Of a stretch of DNA of 32,206 nt, positions 1 to 8,968 are shown piece after piece. The translations under genes were made by a program, and so were the position numbers. Source of the DNA: Armatimonadota bacterium. Lineage in GTDB: Bacteria; Armatimonadota; UBA5829; DTLH01. The notes beneath the pieces were generated by a model that worked only from the letters and a program-made list of their open reading frames with translations, ran no database searches and had not been told where the DNA came from. The DNA lies in assembly GCA_029551395.1 (NCBI GenBank), contig JAKPFN010000062.1, positions 1-32,206 of the forward strand. The letters are read 5' to 3'. Position 1 is the first letter of the stretch. The number at the start of each line of letters is the position of its first letter.

Positions 1-2
1 TG

Positions 3-716
3 TGCGGCAGTCATCTCTACCGGCGCGGAGAAGGCTGTTCGACCTGCTGGCACGTCAGGAAAGACGATCTGGAAGCGGCTATTTTCGATGTCTTGGAAGA
101 TGCGTTGCCAGAGGACTCCTCCTGTCTGAGCGATACGATAAGACGTTACAACAGCTGGGCAGGCGAGCAGAATTCGCGCTATCAGGAGATAGAGAAGGAA
201 CGCTTGGAAGCGATAGCGACAATAGACCTTAAGATCGAGCGGCTGATGGCAGCCGTTGCAGAAGGACTGCCAGCGAGTGAGGTCTCCAAAGCTGTGTCAG
301 AGCTGTCAGCCAAGAAGCAGCGCCTGGAGCAACTCGGAAACGTGCAGGTCCCAAAACCGATCGCCGCTGAGGATCTTCTGAAGAAAGCACGGGAGTTGAG
401 GAAGAGACTGGAAACCAGCGATGATGGACAGAAGAAAATGGTGCTCAAGCAGTTCGTCAGAGGCATCGTCGTGCACCCCGACAAGAAGGAGATCCTCATA
501 AAAGTCAAAAGCCCACTCCCGCAGCCGGGAATGGACTCTGGACTTGGTCATTCATTTGGTAGCCCCGAAGGGATTCGAACCCTCGATCTCATGGCTGAGA
601 ACCATGCATCCTTGACCACTAGACGACGGGGCCATGTCTCAACAACAGGCATATTATATCAATCCCTCTTGAGCGTGTCAACACTTATTCAGAACGCTAT
701 ATCAGTGGCTAATTAG
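3..716 (+). CDS. Large serine recombinase, C-terminal part (partial, enters from left edge)
   Basis: Only the end of the gene is in the window; frame 3 is open from the first bases with no start. The visible part begins with the tail of a zinc beta-ribbon (C at the first codon, then GCSTCWH) followed by KDDLEAAIFDVLED, the usual transition into the C-terminal domain. A long, charged coiled coil follows (about 190-420, rich in E, K, R and L), then a beta-rich end (VRGIVVHPDKKEILIKVK). This order is typical of serine integrases and transposon resolvases that carry Recombinase and Zn-ribbon domains. The frame does not stop at the end of the recognisable domain. It continues antisense through the tRNA-Glu gene (peptide SPEGIRTLDLMAENHAS) and stops at 716. 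The last 50 or so residues are therefore encoded by tRNA and flanking DNA, as expected if the gene sits at the edge of an element integrated at the tRNA. Family call is good; activity and full length are unknown. Confidence 0.8.
   Translation, partial: CGSHLYRRGEGCSTCWHVRKDDLEAAIFDVLEDALPEDSSCLSDTIRRYNSWAGEQNSRYQEIEKERLEAIATIDLKIERLMAAVAEGLPASEVSKAVSELSAKKQRLEQLGNVQVPKPIAAEDLLKKARELRKRLETSDDGQKKMVLKQFVRGIVVHPDKKEILIKVKSPLPQPGMDSGLGHSFGSPEGIRTLDLMAENHASLTTRRRGHVSTTGILYQSLLSVSTLIQNAISVAN
557..633 (-). tRNA. tRNA-Glu (CUC)
   Basis: On the minus strand a full cloverleaf can be drawn. The acceptor stem is GGCCCCG/CGGGGCT, the D-arm region is TCGTCTAGTGGT, and the anticodon stem CATGG/CCATG holds loop TTCTCAG with anticodon CTC. 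The T-arm is GAGGG-TTCGAAT-CCCTT, the discriminator is A, and CCA is encoded (557-559). The first acceptor pair is G1-U72 rather than the usual G-C, so the 3' end differs slightly from a canonical tRNA-Glu. The recombinase frame crosses the whole gene antisense. Confidence 0.95.
653..681 (-). promoter_or_regulatory. Sigma70-type promoter of tRNA-Glu
   Basis: On the minus strand: TTGACA (681-676), 17-nt spacer, TATAAT (658-653). Both boxes are exact consensus, about 20 nt upstream of the mature tRNA 5' end at 633. Confidence 0.9.
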
Positions 717-750
717 CTTCTACAGGTGGTCAGATAGAGCTTTTTACCGA

Positions 751-1503
751 TTACCGAGGTCTGCCTGATTGCTTGCTTTTCTCCACAAACCATTCATTGT
801 TGCGGTCTCGAGGTGGGTCGTTTGGGAACTTGTGGGGTACAAAAGATCGCAAATGCCCATCACAATACAAGTAATTATTCTTCTTCCCGTGCCAAGGATT
901 GTAGGATTGTATGGTGAGTGGATATGGCCTTTCGCGGGTGTAGTAACCTCGGACGCAAGTCCAGTTTCCGCAGCGGTAGATGTAATCCTGCGAATCCGGC
1001 CAGCCTGGAGCTACAGGTATACCTTCATACAGCAGTATTGTCCGCCTTGGTTCCTCAATTTTACTCTCAGGACAGCCTTCCAAGATACCTATACAGCCTG
1101 GGTATTCGATATCAGGTGGGTTACGCAGGTAGGAATTCATAGAATATGTACGAGCAGGCCATCGTCCTTGCCAGGATGTCAACTCAGGACAGCACCAAAT
1201 GGTGCCTAAGCCGCCATTGTCTCCGATGTAGCTCACAAGCCCACCATCTCCTACTTGATGCCAATAATTGAAGTTGCCAAACAGTCCTCCTGGTGCAGGG
1301 TAATAGCCGTTCCAGTCAGAGAGATACATACTGAAGGCGTGTCCAAGTTGTTGAAGATTGGAAAAGCATTGGTTCTTGCGGGCACTCTTGCGTGCTGACA
1401 TCAATACCGGCAGAAGAATACCAGCCAGTATTCCTATCGTGGTTATTATCACAAGGATTTCGATTAAAGAGAATCCGGAAGATAACTGCTTCATCCGGCG
1501 CAT
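751..1503 (-). CDS. Type II pseudopilin-like protein with H-X9-DG C-terminal motif
   Basis: A secreted pilin-like protein processed by prepilin peptidase. The N-terminus has a short basic leader (MRRMKQLSSG), then the cleavage site G/FSLIE with Glu at +5, and a hydrophobic helix (ILVIITTIGILAGILLPVL). The C-terminal domain ends in HGKKNNYLYCDGH, the H-X9-DG type motif seen in the large pseudopilin families of Planctomycetota, Lentisphaerota and Armatimonadota. The ATG at 1503 is preferred: GAGGTG lies 9 nt upstream, and the alternative GTG at 1515 overlaps that ribosome binding site. The mature part is rich in W, Y, G and P with several Cys, suggesting a folded extracellular domain. No other secretion gene is adjacent; the GspF-like genes are 17 kb away. 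Its exact substrate or fibre is unknown. Confidence 0.85.
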   Translation of the reverse strand: MRRMKQLSSGFSLIEILVIITTIGILAGILLPVLMSARKSARKNQCFSNLQQLGHAFSMYLSDWNGYYPAPGGLFGNFNYWHQVGDGGLVSYIGDNGGLGTIWCCPELTSWQGRWPARTYSMNSYLRNPPDIEYPGCIGILEGCPESKIEEPRRTILLYEGIPVAPGWPDSQDYIYRCGNWTCVRGYYTRERPYPLTIQSYNPWHGKKNNYLYCDGHLRSFVPHKFPNDPPRDRNNEWFVEKSKQSGRPR

Positions 1504-1546
1504 AACCAGTTGCACCTCATTAGATGAGCTACTTCACTTGCGGCTT

Positions 1547-1575
1547 AGTTTATCTTGTATTAAATTGGTTGTCAA
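1547..1575 (-). promoter_or_regulatory. Promoter of the pseudopilin gene
   Basis: Minus strand: TTGACA (1575-1570), 17 nt, TAAACT (1552-1547). Transcription would start about 35-40 nt upstream of the chosen ATG. It lies back to back with the gap promoter at 1606. Confidence 0.75.
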
Positions 1576-1605
1576 GCGTTAATCCAGTCTTCACATAAAT
1601 TTGTG

Positions 1606-1635
1606 TTGACACTAGGCAGGCAGTCTAGCTAAAAT
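1606..1635 (+). promoter_or_regulatory. Promoter of gap
   Basis: TTGACA (1606-1611), 18-nt spacer, TAAAAT (1630-1635). The predicted start near 1642 leaves a leader of about 145 nt before the gap start codon. Confidence 0.75.
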
Positions 1636-1739
1636 TAAAAGGTTTTCCAGTCAGCCTGGCCGTATATTGCGTGCCGGGCTGTGCGTGTAAATTGGGTATA
1701 AGGCTTCGAGGGCAATATGTCCAAAACCTATGTAAATAG

Positions 1740-2824
<1,085 letters not shown>

Positions 2825-2845
2825 GTTAAGCTGCGAGAATGTGTT

Positions 2846-2870
2846 GCAGCCCGGCTCACGACCGGGCTGC
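2846..2870 (+). terminator. Hairpin after gap
   Basis: Perfect 9-bp GC-rich stem GCAGCCCGG/CCGGGCTGC with a 7-nt loop, 22 nt after the gap stop. The tail (ATATTTAC) is only weakly T-rich, so it may terminate partially or stabilise the gap transcript. Confidence 0.6.
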
Positions 2871-2952
2871 ATATTTACAAACGCTGCTTTTATCGATAGC
2901 TCCCTTTTTCCTCTAAAATATGTAGTTTAACAGCCAAAACCGGAGACAACAA

Positions 2953-4137
2953 ATGAATAAGAAGACGATTAAAGACATAGATGTAGCCGGAAAGCGGACA
3001 TTGGTCCGCGTGGACTTCAACGTTCCCCTTGATGAGAAGCGCAGTATTACTGACGACCGACGTATTGAGGCAGCGCTGCCAACAATAAAGTATCTCCTTG
3101 ATCAGGGAGCTAAAGTAATCCTGATGTCTCACCTGGGCAGACCCAAGGGCAGCCCGAACGCTAAATACACTCTGTCACCTGTTGCAGCACGTCTTGAGGA
3201 ACTGCTTGATATGCCCGTTACCAAGATAGGCGATTGCATCGGCGAGATGGTGCAGGGTGCTGTTATGGGGATGCCTGTCGGTCACGTTATCCTGCTCGAG
3301 AACGTGCGCTTCTATTCTCAGGAGGAGAAGAACGATCTCGACTTCGCAAAGCAGCTCGCTTCGCTGGGTGAAGTCTATGTAAACGATGCTTTTGGCACAG
3401 CACACCGCGCGCATGCATCCACAGAGGGTGTTGCGCGGTTCCTGCCAGGTGTCGCCGGATTTCTGATGCAAAAAGAGTTGGACTACCTTGGCAAGGCAAT
3501 CACCAACCCGGAGCGCCCGTTCCTTGCAATTTTGGGCGGTGCAAAGGTTGCTGATAAGATCCCGGTCATCGATAACCTGCTTGATAAGGTAGACGAACTC
3601 ATCATCGGTGGAGGAATGGCATATACATTCCTGAAAGCGCAGGGATACGAGATTGGCAAGTCGCTTCTTGATGAAGAAGGTCTGGATCTTGCCAAGGCTG
3701 CTATGGAAAAGGCCAAAGAGCGCGGCGTGAAGCTCTATCTGCCAGAGGATGTAGTGGTTGCCACAGAGTTTAAGGCCGATGCAGACAGCAAGATAGTTCC
3801 GGCAACACAGATTCCGGCGGATTGGATGGGCATGGATATCGGCCCGAAGACAATCGAAGCATTTTCGAAAGCTATCCAGAGCGCGAAGACTGTTGTCTGG
3901 AATGGTCCTATGGGCGTCTTCGAAATGCCTAAGTTTGCCGTTGGGACTAATGCCATCGCAAAGGCACTGGCAGAGTCCAGCGCAACGACAATAGTCGGCG
4001 GTGGCGACTCAGCAGCAGCAGTCGAGCAAATGGGCTATGCTGATAAAATGAGCCACGTTTCGACCGGCGGCGGCGCGTCGCTCGAGTTCCTGGAAGGCAA
4101 GACGCTTCCGGGCGTAGCGGCGCTGCAGGACAAGTAG
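2953..4137 (+). CDS. pgk: Phosphoglycerate kinase
   Basis: Cytosolic enzyme making ATP and 3-phosphoglycerate from 1,3-bisphosphoglycerate, the step after gap. The N-terminal substrate motif is RVDFNVPLD (residues 19-27), followed by SHLGRPKG (59-66), LLENVRFY, and [13 protein letters not shown] in the basic patch. The C-terminal nucleotide domain has [19 protein letters not shown] and [10 protein letters not shown] with THVSTGGGA-like [16 protein letters not shown]. Length 394 aa is normal. The ATG follows CGGAGACAACAA. It is flanked by hairpins on both sides, so pgk may be expressed partly on its own; no clear promoter was found in the 82-nt gap upstream of the ribosome binding site. Confidence 0.98.
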   Translation: MNKKTIKDIDVAGKRTLVRVDFNVPLDEKRSITDDRRIEAALPTIKYLLDQGAKVILMSHLGRPKGSPNAKYTLSPVAARLEELLDMPVTKIGDCIGEMVQGAVMGMPVGHVILLENVRFYSQEEKNDLDFAKQLASLGEVYVNDAFGTAHRAHASTEGVARFLPGVAGFLMQKELDYLGKAITNPERPFLAILGGAKVADKIPVIDNLLDKVDELIIGGGMAYTFLKAQGYEIGKSLLDEEGLDLAKAAMEKAKERGVKLYLPEDVVVATEFKADADSKIVPATQIPADWMGMDIGPKTIEAFSKAIQSAKTVVWNGPMGVFEMPKFAVGTNAIAKALAESSATTIVGGGDSAAAVEQMGYADKMSHVSTGGGASLEFLEGKTLPGVAALQDK

Positions 4138-4184
4138 ACAAAAGCTGTCATAAGTCAGCTTATTATAATCAGTGACGATTAATG

Positions 4185-4209
4185 GGCCGAGGCAGTGGAT
4201 GTCTCGGCT
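4185..4209 (+). terminator. Hairpin between pgk and tpiA
   Basis: GGCCGAG (4185-4191) pairs with CTCGGCT (4203-4209) around an 11-nt loop, followed by CATTTAGG. The stem is short and the tail is poor in T, so termination would be weak at best. Confidence 0.35.
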
Positions 4210-4272
4210 CATTTAGGGTATAGCGGTTCAGCATGAGAAGGCTTCTTCTTGCTGACTTGCTAAGGAGGAATA

Positions 4273-5073
4273 ATGGCAAGAACACCTATAGTTGCAGGAA
4301 ACTGGAAAATGCACAAGACCGTCCTTGAGGCGGTTGAACTGGTAAACGCGCTGGTGGACAAGCTGGAGAATGTCAAAGGGGTAGAGACTGTTGTCTGTCC
4401 GCCTTTTACTGCACTCTGGCCGGTCAGACAGGCGCTGGCTGATACAAATATCCAGCTTGGCGCTCAGAATATATTCTGGGAAGCTCAGGGAGCCTGGACA
4501 AGCCAGATAGCTCCGGGAATGCTTACCGATGTCGGATGCAAATATGTGATTATTGGCCACTCAGAGACCAGAGGACGGTTTGGGACAGTGACCGAGGATT
4601 TGCAGAAAGTCCTGTCATACTTTTCTGAGACCGATGAAACGATTAACAAGAAGGTCAAAACGGCTCTGGCTGCAGGGCTTACTCCGATAGTCTGCTGCGG
4701 CGAGCTTCTGGAAGAGCGCAAGGCTGGCAAAACTGATGATGTAGTGCGAAAGCAGATCACTGCTGACCTGGCAGGGCTTACTCCTGAGCAGGCGGCAGGT
4801 ATCGTCATCGCTTATGAGCCGGTTTGGGCAATTGGAACCGGTGAAGTCTGCGATTCTCCTGAGGCTAACAGAGTATGCGGTGTAATCAGGGCTACTGTGA
4901 AGGACATATTCGGCGCTGAGGCTGCTGAGTCGGTTCGGATTCAGTACGGAGGCAGTGTAAAACCGGATAACTCCGCAGAACTGCTGCATCAGCCTGAGAT
5001 CGATGGAGCGCTCGTAGGCGGGGCCAGTCTGAAGGCCGATGACTTCGTAGCAATCGTCAAATCCGCGCTGTAA
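4273..5073 (+). CDS. tpiA: Triosephosphate isomerase
   Basis: Interconverts dihydroxyacetone phosphate and glyceraldehyde-3-phosphate, feeding gap. Active-site residues are visible: Asn10 and Lys12 in GNWKMHK, His96 in IGHSETRGRF and Glu182 in the flexible-loop segment YEPVWAIGTG. The phosphate-binding YGGSVKPDN and GALVGGASL follow near the C-terminus. IGHSETR replaces the common IGHSERR, a mild variation. Length 266 aa is slightly above the usual 250. The ATG sits 6 nt after AAGGAGG. A strong intrinsic terminator follows, closing the glycolytic cluster. Confidence 0.98.
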   Translation: MARTPIVAGNWKMHKTVLEAVELVNALVDKLENVKGVETVVCPPFTALWPVRQALADTNIQLGAQNIFWEAQGAWTSQIAPGMLTDVGCKYVIIGHSETRGRFGTVTEDLQKVLSYFSETDETINKKVKTALAAGLTPIVCCGELLEERKAGKTDDVVRKQITADLAGLTPEQAAGIVIAYEPVWAIGTGEVCDSPEANRVCGVIRATVKDIFGAEAAESVRIQYGGSVKPDNSAELLHQPEIDGALVGGASLKADDFVAIVKSAL

Positions 5074-5093
5074 AGCAGATTTTTCACTTCATT

Positions 5094-5127
5094 CCGGCCA
5101 GTCAAAAGCTCTTGATTGGCCGGTTTT
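5094..5127 (+). terminator. Intrinsic terminator after tpiA
   Basis: A 12-bp stem (5094-5105 with 5112-5123; CCGGCCA/TGGCCGG plus GTCAA/TTGAT with one G-T pair), 6-nt loop, then TTTTCCTC. The rest of the 5129-5337 gap shows no convincing gene and no clear promoter. Confidence 0.85.
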
Positions 5128-5337
5128 CCTCATTTTCTGTTCCAATAACCTGCTTCACCATTATTGTATGTAACGTATCTGTTATGATAGAGTTCATTTG
5201 ATGTACTGTTTAGGTATGTAAGCTGTAGGTGGAAGCCTGATATAGCAGGCAAACAGCTTCAAAATCGGTCGTTGTCTGCCTGCCTCGACTGATGATAGAC
5301 TAAGAACCACAAAATACCACTATCGGGAGATATTCAT

Positions 5338-8106
5338 TTGCGGTCATTTCCACCCGAAGTGCAGTTCAAACACCAATGGCGGCCATATCAGCAGAAGGTG
5401 CTGGATCAGTTGGCTGATCATTTGTCCAACCGTCGAGCACATATTGTTGCGGCTCCTGGTTCAGGTAAGACGATTCTGGGACTTGAAATCGTCCGCAGGT
5501 TGGACAAACCGACGCTTATCCTTTGCCCAACTTTGACTATCCGGCAGCAGTGGATAGACAGATTCACCCAGCATTTCCTGCCGAATGGTTCATCCATCCC
5601 GGATTGGATATCTACCAGCCTAAGTAAGCCAAATCTTTTAACGGTTGCTACCTATCAGGCTGTATATGCAGCATACCAGGGGCTTAAGGATGATGTAGAG
5701 GAAGACAGCGAACCGGATGAGAACAACGAAGACGAAGAACTCGAAGATGACTCTGTTGACCAGGCATCCGATGCTTCTACTGCCAGGCCAGTCAATGTTG
5801 CAGCTATGCTGAAGGCTGCTGGTGTAGAGGTATTGGTAGTTGACGAAGCCCATCACCTGAAAGCTGGCTGGTGGCATGCCTTAAAACAGCTTAGGGCTGA
5901 TCTTGGAGACCCTCAAATTGTCGCTCTAACAGCTACACCTCCTTATGACGTTCCGGTATTCGAGTGGGAGCGGTATAAAGAACTCTGCGGCAGTGTGGAT
6001 GTAGAGGTCAGCGTCCCGGAGATGGTGCTGGAGGGCAACCTGTGCCCACATCAGGACTACCTGTGCCTTTCTGTCCCGACAAAGGAAGAGTCACTGATTA
6101 TTAAAGAGTTCCACGGCAGCGTTTTAGACTTCTTTGAGTGGATAAAGGGAAACTCAGCCTTCTCTGACGCTATTGCTGAACATCCCTGGATTGCAAGGTC
6201 AGAGTTTTACATTGAGGACATCCTTTCAAATCCGGCCTACTTCAGCAGTATGCTCATCTTCCTTAATGCCACCCATTTACTACCGCTGACAGACCTGGTA
6301 GACATCCTTGGAGTAAGCGATAAGAAACTGCCTGAGCTTGACCTGGAATGGCTGGAGATACTGCTTACTAACTGCCTGTTCCGTGACCAGGACAGGTATT
6401 CAGGCTATAAAGAGACAATGCAGATTGTAAGCGACCATCTCAAGCAGATAGGAGCAGTAGAACGGCGTCAGGTGGTCCTGCAAAGCTCTCAGAAGATAGA
6501 CAGGCTGCTGACCGGAAGCGTAAGCAAGATGGGAAGCATTGTTGAAATCCTCAGGAATGAGTCTGAAGCGCTTGGTCCTGACCTGCGGATGGTAATCTTG
6601 ACCGATTTCATCAGGCGCTCAGAGTTACCGTCCTCACAGTATGAGGTTCGTGAACCTAAAAAGTTGGGTGTTGCCCCTATTTTCGATGTTATTAGGCGGG
6701 AAGTAGTTGGAGACACGCTTCTTGGTTCTATCAGAGGTGATAACGGCGACCTCTCAAGTATCAGGCTCGGAGTATTGAGCGGCAGTCTGGTCATCATTCC
6801 CGATATAGCCGTACCAAGGTTCCGGGAAATATGCCTGGAGCAGGGGATGTCGGCTGATGCAGTGGTATTCTGCACGCTTGATATAAACGGCGGCTATGTT
6901 GAAGTAACTGCATCGGGTTCTGTAGGACAGCGTATTGTGTCGGTCGTCACTCAGCTTTTTCAAGAGGGTGAGATTACTGTTCTGGTAGGCACAAAATCGC
7001 TTTTAGGAGAAGGATGGGATGCCCCATGCATCAACAGCCTGGTGCTTGCCAGTAATGTTGGCTCTTTCGTTTTATCTAATCAGATGAGAGGAAGGGCCAT
7101 CCGCACAGTCCATGGGTGTCCGAGCAAAGTAGCCAATGTGTGGCATCTGGCCTGTATCAATCAGGATTCGAGTGGGGCTGGCAAAGATTACAAATCAGTT
7201 GTGCGAAGGTTCAAGGCGTTCACCGGGCTTGCCATTGATGAAGATATCATCGAGAACGGAATAGACCGGCTTGAGCTGGGAGAACCGCCTTTTGACCTGA
7301 AGCGAGTCAATGAAATAAATATGAGGATGTTCGCCGCTGCAGCAGACCGGAAATCGCTCTTGGAACGATGGCGGCGCGTGCTTACCTTGGGAACAGACCA
7401 GAAAATGGTGGAGGAAGTGCGGGCTAAAGCTTCTCATCTTCCAAGAGGTCTGGTCCTCAGGACAACAGCCAACTCAGTTGTTGGTGAACTGCTGCTTGCT
7501 GCAGGTGGTGGGTTAATCTATGCAGTTTCTCTGGCAACTGTGCCTCTGACAGAACCAACTGTAGCAGCTATTCTTGCGTTTGCTCCGGCTGTTGCCTTCT
7601 TTCCAGTTGCAATAGCTTCTTCAGTTAAAGGTGTGAAACATATACGCACGGAATGGAGCCTCAAGCAGATTGGGCTGGCGCTTCTTGAGGCGATGCTGGA
7701 TTCAGGACTTATCAAACAAGGGCCGAGACTCGATATAAGTGTTACAAGAGACTATGACGGCAGCGTGCGGTGCGGGCTTATCGGCGGAACGTCTTATGAA
7801 CAGTCACTTTTTGCTGAATCGCTGGAAGAGCTTCTAGGCCCGGTTGAAAATCCAAGGTACCTGCTTGTGCGTAATTCGTTCTTCAGCAGTTCGAGACAAG
7901 TGGCGAGTTTCACTGTGCCTTCAGCGCTGGGAGCAAAGAAGGAACTGGCATTGAAGCTTCATACAGCCTGGAAGAAGCACATTGGTAAGTTTGAACTGGT
8001 CTATACACGCACGGTAAAAGGCAGAAAAATACTACTGCAAGCCAGGAGTAAGTCGACTTTCATTGCAGGCAAGCAAAAACCTGACAGGCTTAGCTGCTGG
8101 AAATAG
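5338..8106 (+). CDS. SF2 (DEAD/DEAH-type) helicase with acidic insert and C-terminal membrane segment
   Basis: A predicted ATP-dependent nucleic-acid helicase or translocase related to the XPB/Ssl2-like (COG1061) group. RecA-like domain 1 has WRPYQQKVL (residues 14-22), Walker A APGSGKT (39-45), PTLTIRQQW (64-72), DEAH (169-172) and TATPP (198-202). An acidic, disordered-looking stretch lies at about 118-140. A large unfamiliar insert of about 300 residues precedes domain 2, whose motif V GTKSLLGEGWDAP (about 550) and motif VI QMRGRAIR (about 582-589) are intact. The tail contains a hydrophobic segment (about 715-762, two possible membrane helices) followed by a basic, soluble end, which is not normal for SF2 enzymes. 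The start is TTG at 5338 behind CGGGAGA. A methyltransferase gene follows after 29 nt. The catalytic core is certain; the biological role is unknown and defence or DNA repair are both guesses. Confidence 0.85.
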   Translation: MRSFPPEVQFKHQWRPYQQKVLDQLADHLSNRRAHIVAAPGSGKTILGLEIVRRLDKPTLILCPTLTIRQQWIDRFTQHFLPNGSSIPDWISTSLSKPNLLTVATYQAVYAAYQGLKDDVEEDSEPDENNEDEELEDDSVDQASDASTARPVNVAAMLKAAGVEVLVVDEAHHLKAGWWHALKQLRADLGDPQIVALTATPPYDVPVFEWERYKELCGSVDVEVSVPEMVLEGNLCPHQDYLCLSVPTKEESLIIKEFHGSVLDFFEWIKGNSAFSDAIAEHPWIARSEFYIEDILSNPAYFSSMLIFLNATHLLPLTDLVDILGVSDKKLPELDLEWLEILLTNCLFRDQDRYSGYKETMQIVSDHLKQIGAVERRQVVLQSSQKIDRLLTGSVSKMGSIVEILRNESEALGPDLRMVILTDFIRRSELPSSQYEVREPKKLGVAPIFDVIRREVVGDTLLGSIRGDNGDLSSIRLGVLSGSLVIIPDIAVPRFREICLEQGMSADAVVFCTLDINGGYVEVTASGSVGQRIVSVVTQLFQEGEITVLVGTKSLLGEGWDAPCINSLVLASNVGSFVLSNQMRGRAIRTVHGCPSKVANVWHLACINQDSSGAGKDYKSVVRRFKAFTGLAIDEDIIENGIDRLELGEPPFDLKRVNEINMRMFAAAADRKSLLERWRRVLTLGTDQKMVEEVRAKASHLPRGLVLRTTANSVVGELLLAAGGGLIYAVSLATVPLTEPTVAAILAFAPAVAFFPVAIASSVKGVKHIRTEWSLKQIGLALLEAMLDSGLIKQGPRLDISVTRDYDGSVRCGLIGGTSYEQSLFAESLEELLGPVENPRYLLVRNSFFSSSRQVASFTVPSALGAKKELALKLHTAWKKHIGKFELVYTRTVKGRKILLQARSKSTFIAGKQKPDRLSCWK

Positions 8107-8135
8107 TTATCTTCAAGGAATAAGTACAGAAGCAC

Positions 8136-8939
8136 ATGAACCGAGTCGAAGAATATTATGATGAGCATCACGAAAATGAGTGGCAGAGGCTTGAAATCCA
8201 TCGTGTTGAATACGGGATAACCTTGCGCGCATTGGAAGAGTATTTGCCGGTTCTTCCTGCATCTGTAGTTGATGTCGGCGGAGCGTGCGGCAGATATGCT
8301 ATTGAACTGGCTCGCAGAGGATACTTGACTACTATTGTTGACCTTTCTTCCCGGTGTCTAGACATGGCAAGAAAACAGGCTTCTATGGCTGGAGTTGAAC
8401 TGGCAGGATATATCCATACCGATGCCCGTGAGTTGTCCGGTTTTAACGATGAGTCCACAGATGCCGTTCTCATCATGGGCCCGTTGTATCATCTTTTGGA
8501 CCATCAGGACCGGTTGAAAGCAGTTCAGGAGGCCTGGCGCATCCTCAAGCCAGGTGGGCTAGTGTTTGCGTCATTCATCTGCAAGCATTCTGTAGTCCAA
8601 TGGGCAGCGGTGGACAATCCGGAATACATCAGGGATTACAGCCAGGAGCTTGATAACATACTAAAGACAGGTGTTCATCGCAGAGAAGACGGAAGTACAG
8701 GGTTTATAGACGCCTGGTTTGCTCATCCAACTGAAATCCCTACTCTCATGGCTGAAGCTGGTTTCGAGCAGATTGACATGCTTGCCTGCGAGCCTCTGGT
8801 GAATGAGATAGAGAGCAGAATCAATGAGACTGAGCCGGAACTGCATAAGGTATGGATAAATCTTCTTTATCAGATAGCAAAAGACCCGACAATCCACGGC
8901 GCAGCAGGCCACCTGCTGTATGTGGGCAGAAAACCATAA
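8136..8939 (+). CDS. Class I SAM-dependent methyltransferase (Methyltransf_11 type)
   Basis: A cytosolic S-adenosylmethionine methyltransferase, probably acting on a small molecule. Motif I is DVGGACGR (residues 46-53), the acidic residue binding the ribose is Asp69 in IVDLSS, and motif II/III is VLIMGPLYHL followed by EAWRILKPGG. The MGPLYHL form is typical of UbiE/Methyltransf_11-like enzymes and lacks the NPPY/DPPY motif of amino-DNA methylases, so a restriction-modification role is unlikely. Length 267 aa is normal. The ribosome binding site is weak (AAGGAA about 16 nt upstream), so it may depend on readthrough from the helicase gene just upstream. It converges with the glycosidase-like gene, leaving only 29 bp between stops. 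The substrate is not known. Confidence 0.85.
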   Translation: MNRVEEYYDEHHENEWQRLEIHRVEYGITLRALEEYLPVLPASVVDVGGACGRYAIELARRGYLTTIVDLSSRCLDMARKQASMAGVELAGYIHTDARELSGFNDESTDAVLIMGPLYHLLDHQDRLKAVQEAWRILKPGGLVFASFICKHSVVQWAAVDNPEYIRDYSQELDNILKTGVHRREDGSTGFIDAWFAHPTEIPTLMAEAGFEQIDMLACEPLVNEIESRINETEPELHKVWINLLYQIAKDPTIHGAAGHLLYVGRKP

Positions 8940-8968
8940 ACCCCGGCGTCGATTCCCCTATATTTTAC

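Noticed and set aside
5338-8939. Restriction-modification system (helicase plus methyltransferase)
   Set aside because: The methyltransferase has small-molecule (Methyltransf_11) motifs, no NPPY/DPPY or Pro-Cys motif, and no nuclease domain is visible in the helicase.
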